A stretch of 64,000 nucleotides of DNA from Pseudohaliea rubra DSM 19751 (lineage in GTDB: Bacteria > Pseudomonadota > Gammaproteobacteria > Pseudomonadales > Halieaceae). The notes beneath the pieces were generated by a model. It was not told the origin of the DNA and did not search any database. It saw only the letters and a program-made list of their open reading frames with translations. The number at the start of each line of letters is the position of its first letter. Position 1 is the stretch's first letter. This document shows positions 60,900 to 64,000 of the stretch, one piece after another. The stretch is from NCBI RefSeq assembly GCF_000764025.1, contig NZ_KN234757.1, positions 1 to 64,000 on the forward strand, in the 5' to 3' direction. The position numbers were made by a program, and so were the translations under genes.

Positions 60900-61637
60900 A
60901 TGGGCCTGTTCCGCACTACCGCCGCCTACGACGAGGCGCTGGCTAACTGGCAGGGCATCGCCGACCGGCCGGCGCCGGCGAACCTCGCGCGCAGGGACGG
61001 CATCCGGGTGCTCGAGAACGACCTCCTCGAGCGCTGGCTCACCAGCGCGCACTGGACGCTCCCGGGCCTCTGGGCGCTGCCGCTGACGGCCTTCTGCCTG
61101 CACCGCGCGCTGGTAGTGGAAGAGCGCACAGCGGCTGCCGTGGCCGGACTCTTCCTGGCCGGCATGCTGGGCTGGACCTTTGCCGAGTACTGGCTGCACC
61201 GCTGGCTGTTCCACCTGCCGCCGGCGAAGAACCGCACGCTGCGGGCGATCCAGTTCGGACTCCACGGCTACCACCACGAGTTCCCGGAGGACCCGCGCCG
61301 GCTGGTGGCCCCGCCCATCCTCGCCGTGCCCATCGCCTCCGCGCTGGCCGCCCTGGTCGTCCTGCTCTTCCCCGGGCACTGGCCACCGCTGCTGGCCGGC
61401 ACCTTCTTCGGCTACCTCTGCTACGACTGGGTGCACTACTTCACGCACCACGGCCGGCCGCGCACGGCGGCGGGTCGCTTCCTGCGGCGCTTTCACAAGA
61501 CCCACCATTACCGCTGCGCCTGCACCCGCTACGGCCTGAGTTCACCGCTCTGGGACCTCGTTTTCGGCACCGCCGGGGAGCGGCCGCCCGGCGCTGCCGG
61601 TGAAACGACCGAAAAGCCTACCGCCGGCCAGCGCTGA
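60900..61637 (+). CDS. Fatty-acid hydroxylase-superfamily membrane enzyme
   Basis: 245 residues with about four transmembrane segments and the eight-His di-iron pattern of the fatty acid hydroxylase/sterol desaturase superfamily: HRWLFHLP, FGLHGYHHEFPEDP, WVHYFTHHGRP and FHKTHHYRCACTRYG. The LHGYHHEFPEDPRRLV stretch is closest to fatty acid 2-hydroxylases (FA2H/Scs7-like) that act on sphingolipids or similar lipids. It begins 19 bp after paralogue 2. It implies a hydroxylated lipid as product or anchor of this cluster. Confidence 0.88.
   Translation: MGLFRTTAAYDEALANWQGIADRPAPANLARRDGIRVLENDLLERWLTSAHWTLPGLWALPLTAFCLHRALVVEERTAAAVAGLFLAGMLGWTFAEYWLHRWLFHLPPAKNRTLRAIQFGLHGYHHEFPEDPRRLVAPPILAVPIASALAALVVLLFPGHWPPLLAGTFFGYLCYDWVHYFTHHGRPRTAAGRFLRRFHKTHHYRCACTRYGLSSPLWDLVFGTAGERPPGAAGETTEKPTAGQR

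Positions 61638-64000
<2,363 letters not shown>

Overview
The window is GC-rich (by eye roughly 60-65% G+C) and reads as the chromosome of a gammaproteobacterium. The strongest taxonomic cue is the housekeeping block at 40.3-50.4 kb: rsmA-apaG-apaH-cca, then folK-folB-tsaD on the other strand, then rpsU-yqeY-dnaG-rpoD and a CAU tRNA of the Ile2 type. That order is typical of Gammaproteobacteria. The BCCT transporter suggests, but does not prove, a halophilic Ectothiorhodospiraceae/Chromatiales-like organism.

Layout. 0-3.2 kb: a DUF2235 hydrolase running off the left edge with a broken start, a metallo-beta-lactamase exonuclease pseudogene, and two tandemly duplicated DUF1640 coiled-coil genes. 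3.2-6.1 kb: a GDP-L-fucose cassette (glycosyltransferase, gmd, fcl). 6.2-12.5 kb: an island of toxin-antitoxin modules (two HipBA, one RES/Xre), a tyrosine recombinase and a third DUF1640 gene. 12.8-30.7 kb: galE and a large polysaccharide cluster (glycosyltransferases, Wzy-like polymerase, sulfotransferase, methyltransferases, Wzx flippase), interrupted by an IS4-family element, a degraded IS3-type element and an IS110-family element. 30.8-36.2 kb: a second island with an EPS-type MarR-like regulator (one full and one 5'-truncated copy), a second recombinase, Doc/antitoxin, ParDE and a BrnT-like pair, plus remnants of HigB and BrnT toxins whose antitoxins survive. 36.5-40.2 kb: a WecA-like initiating transferase, a Wzz-like chain-length protein and a Wzm/Wzt export ABC pair. 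40.3-50.4 kb: the housekeeping block. 50.8-62 kb: a GAF protein, two glycosyltransferases, a CmcJ/NvfI-type oxidoreductase, RidA, an M20-peptidase remnant, a BCCT transporter, a Cys-rich LuxR-type regulator, and an unusual four-gene cluster (two paralogous glycosyltransferase-like proteins, a 2OG-Fe(II) oxygenase and a fatty-acid-hydroxylase-type enzyme). 62.0 kb to the end: an exported KatG, cut by the window edge.

How the genes fit together. Most of the left 40 kb makes, modifies and exports a fucose-containing and probably sulfated, methylated surface polysaccharide: precursors (gmd/fcl, galE), lipid-linked initiation (WecA-like), assembly (glycosyltransferases, Wzx/Wzy/Wzz) and a separate ABC export pair. 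The locus has been repeatedly cut by mobile DNA and toxin-antitoxin modules.

The most interesting signal is in the non-coding left end of the IS110 element (20865-22408). It folds on paper into a hairpin plus a three-way junction with two guide-bearing loops. Four short stretches in those loops match the left flank, right flank, right end and left end of the element, in the order and orientation expected of an IS110 bridge RNA. Other leads are G-tracts inside two methyltransferase genes, hendecad-repeat variation in the DUF1640 family linked to a 26-bp dispersed motif, and the glycosyltransferase-like/oxygenase/lipid-hydroxylase cluster.
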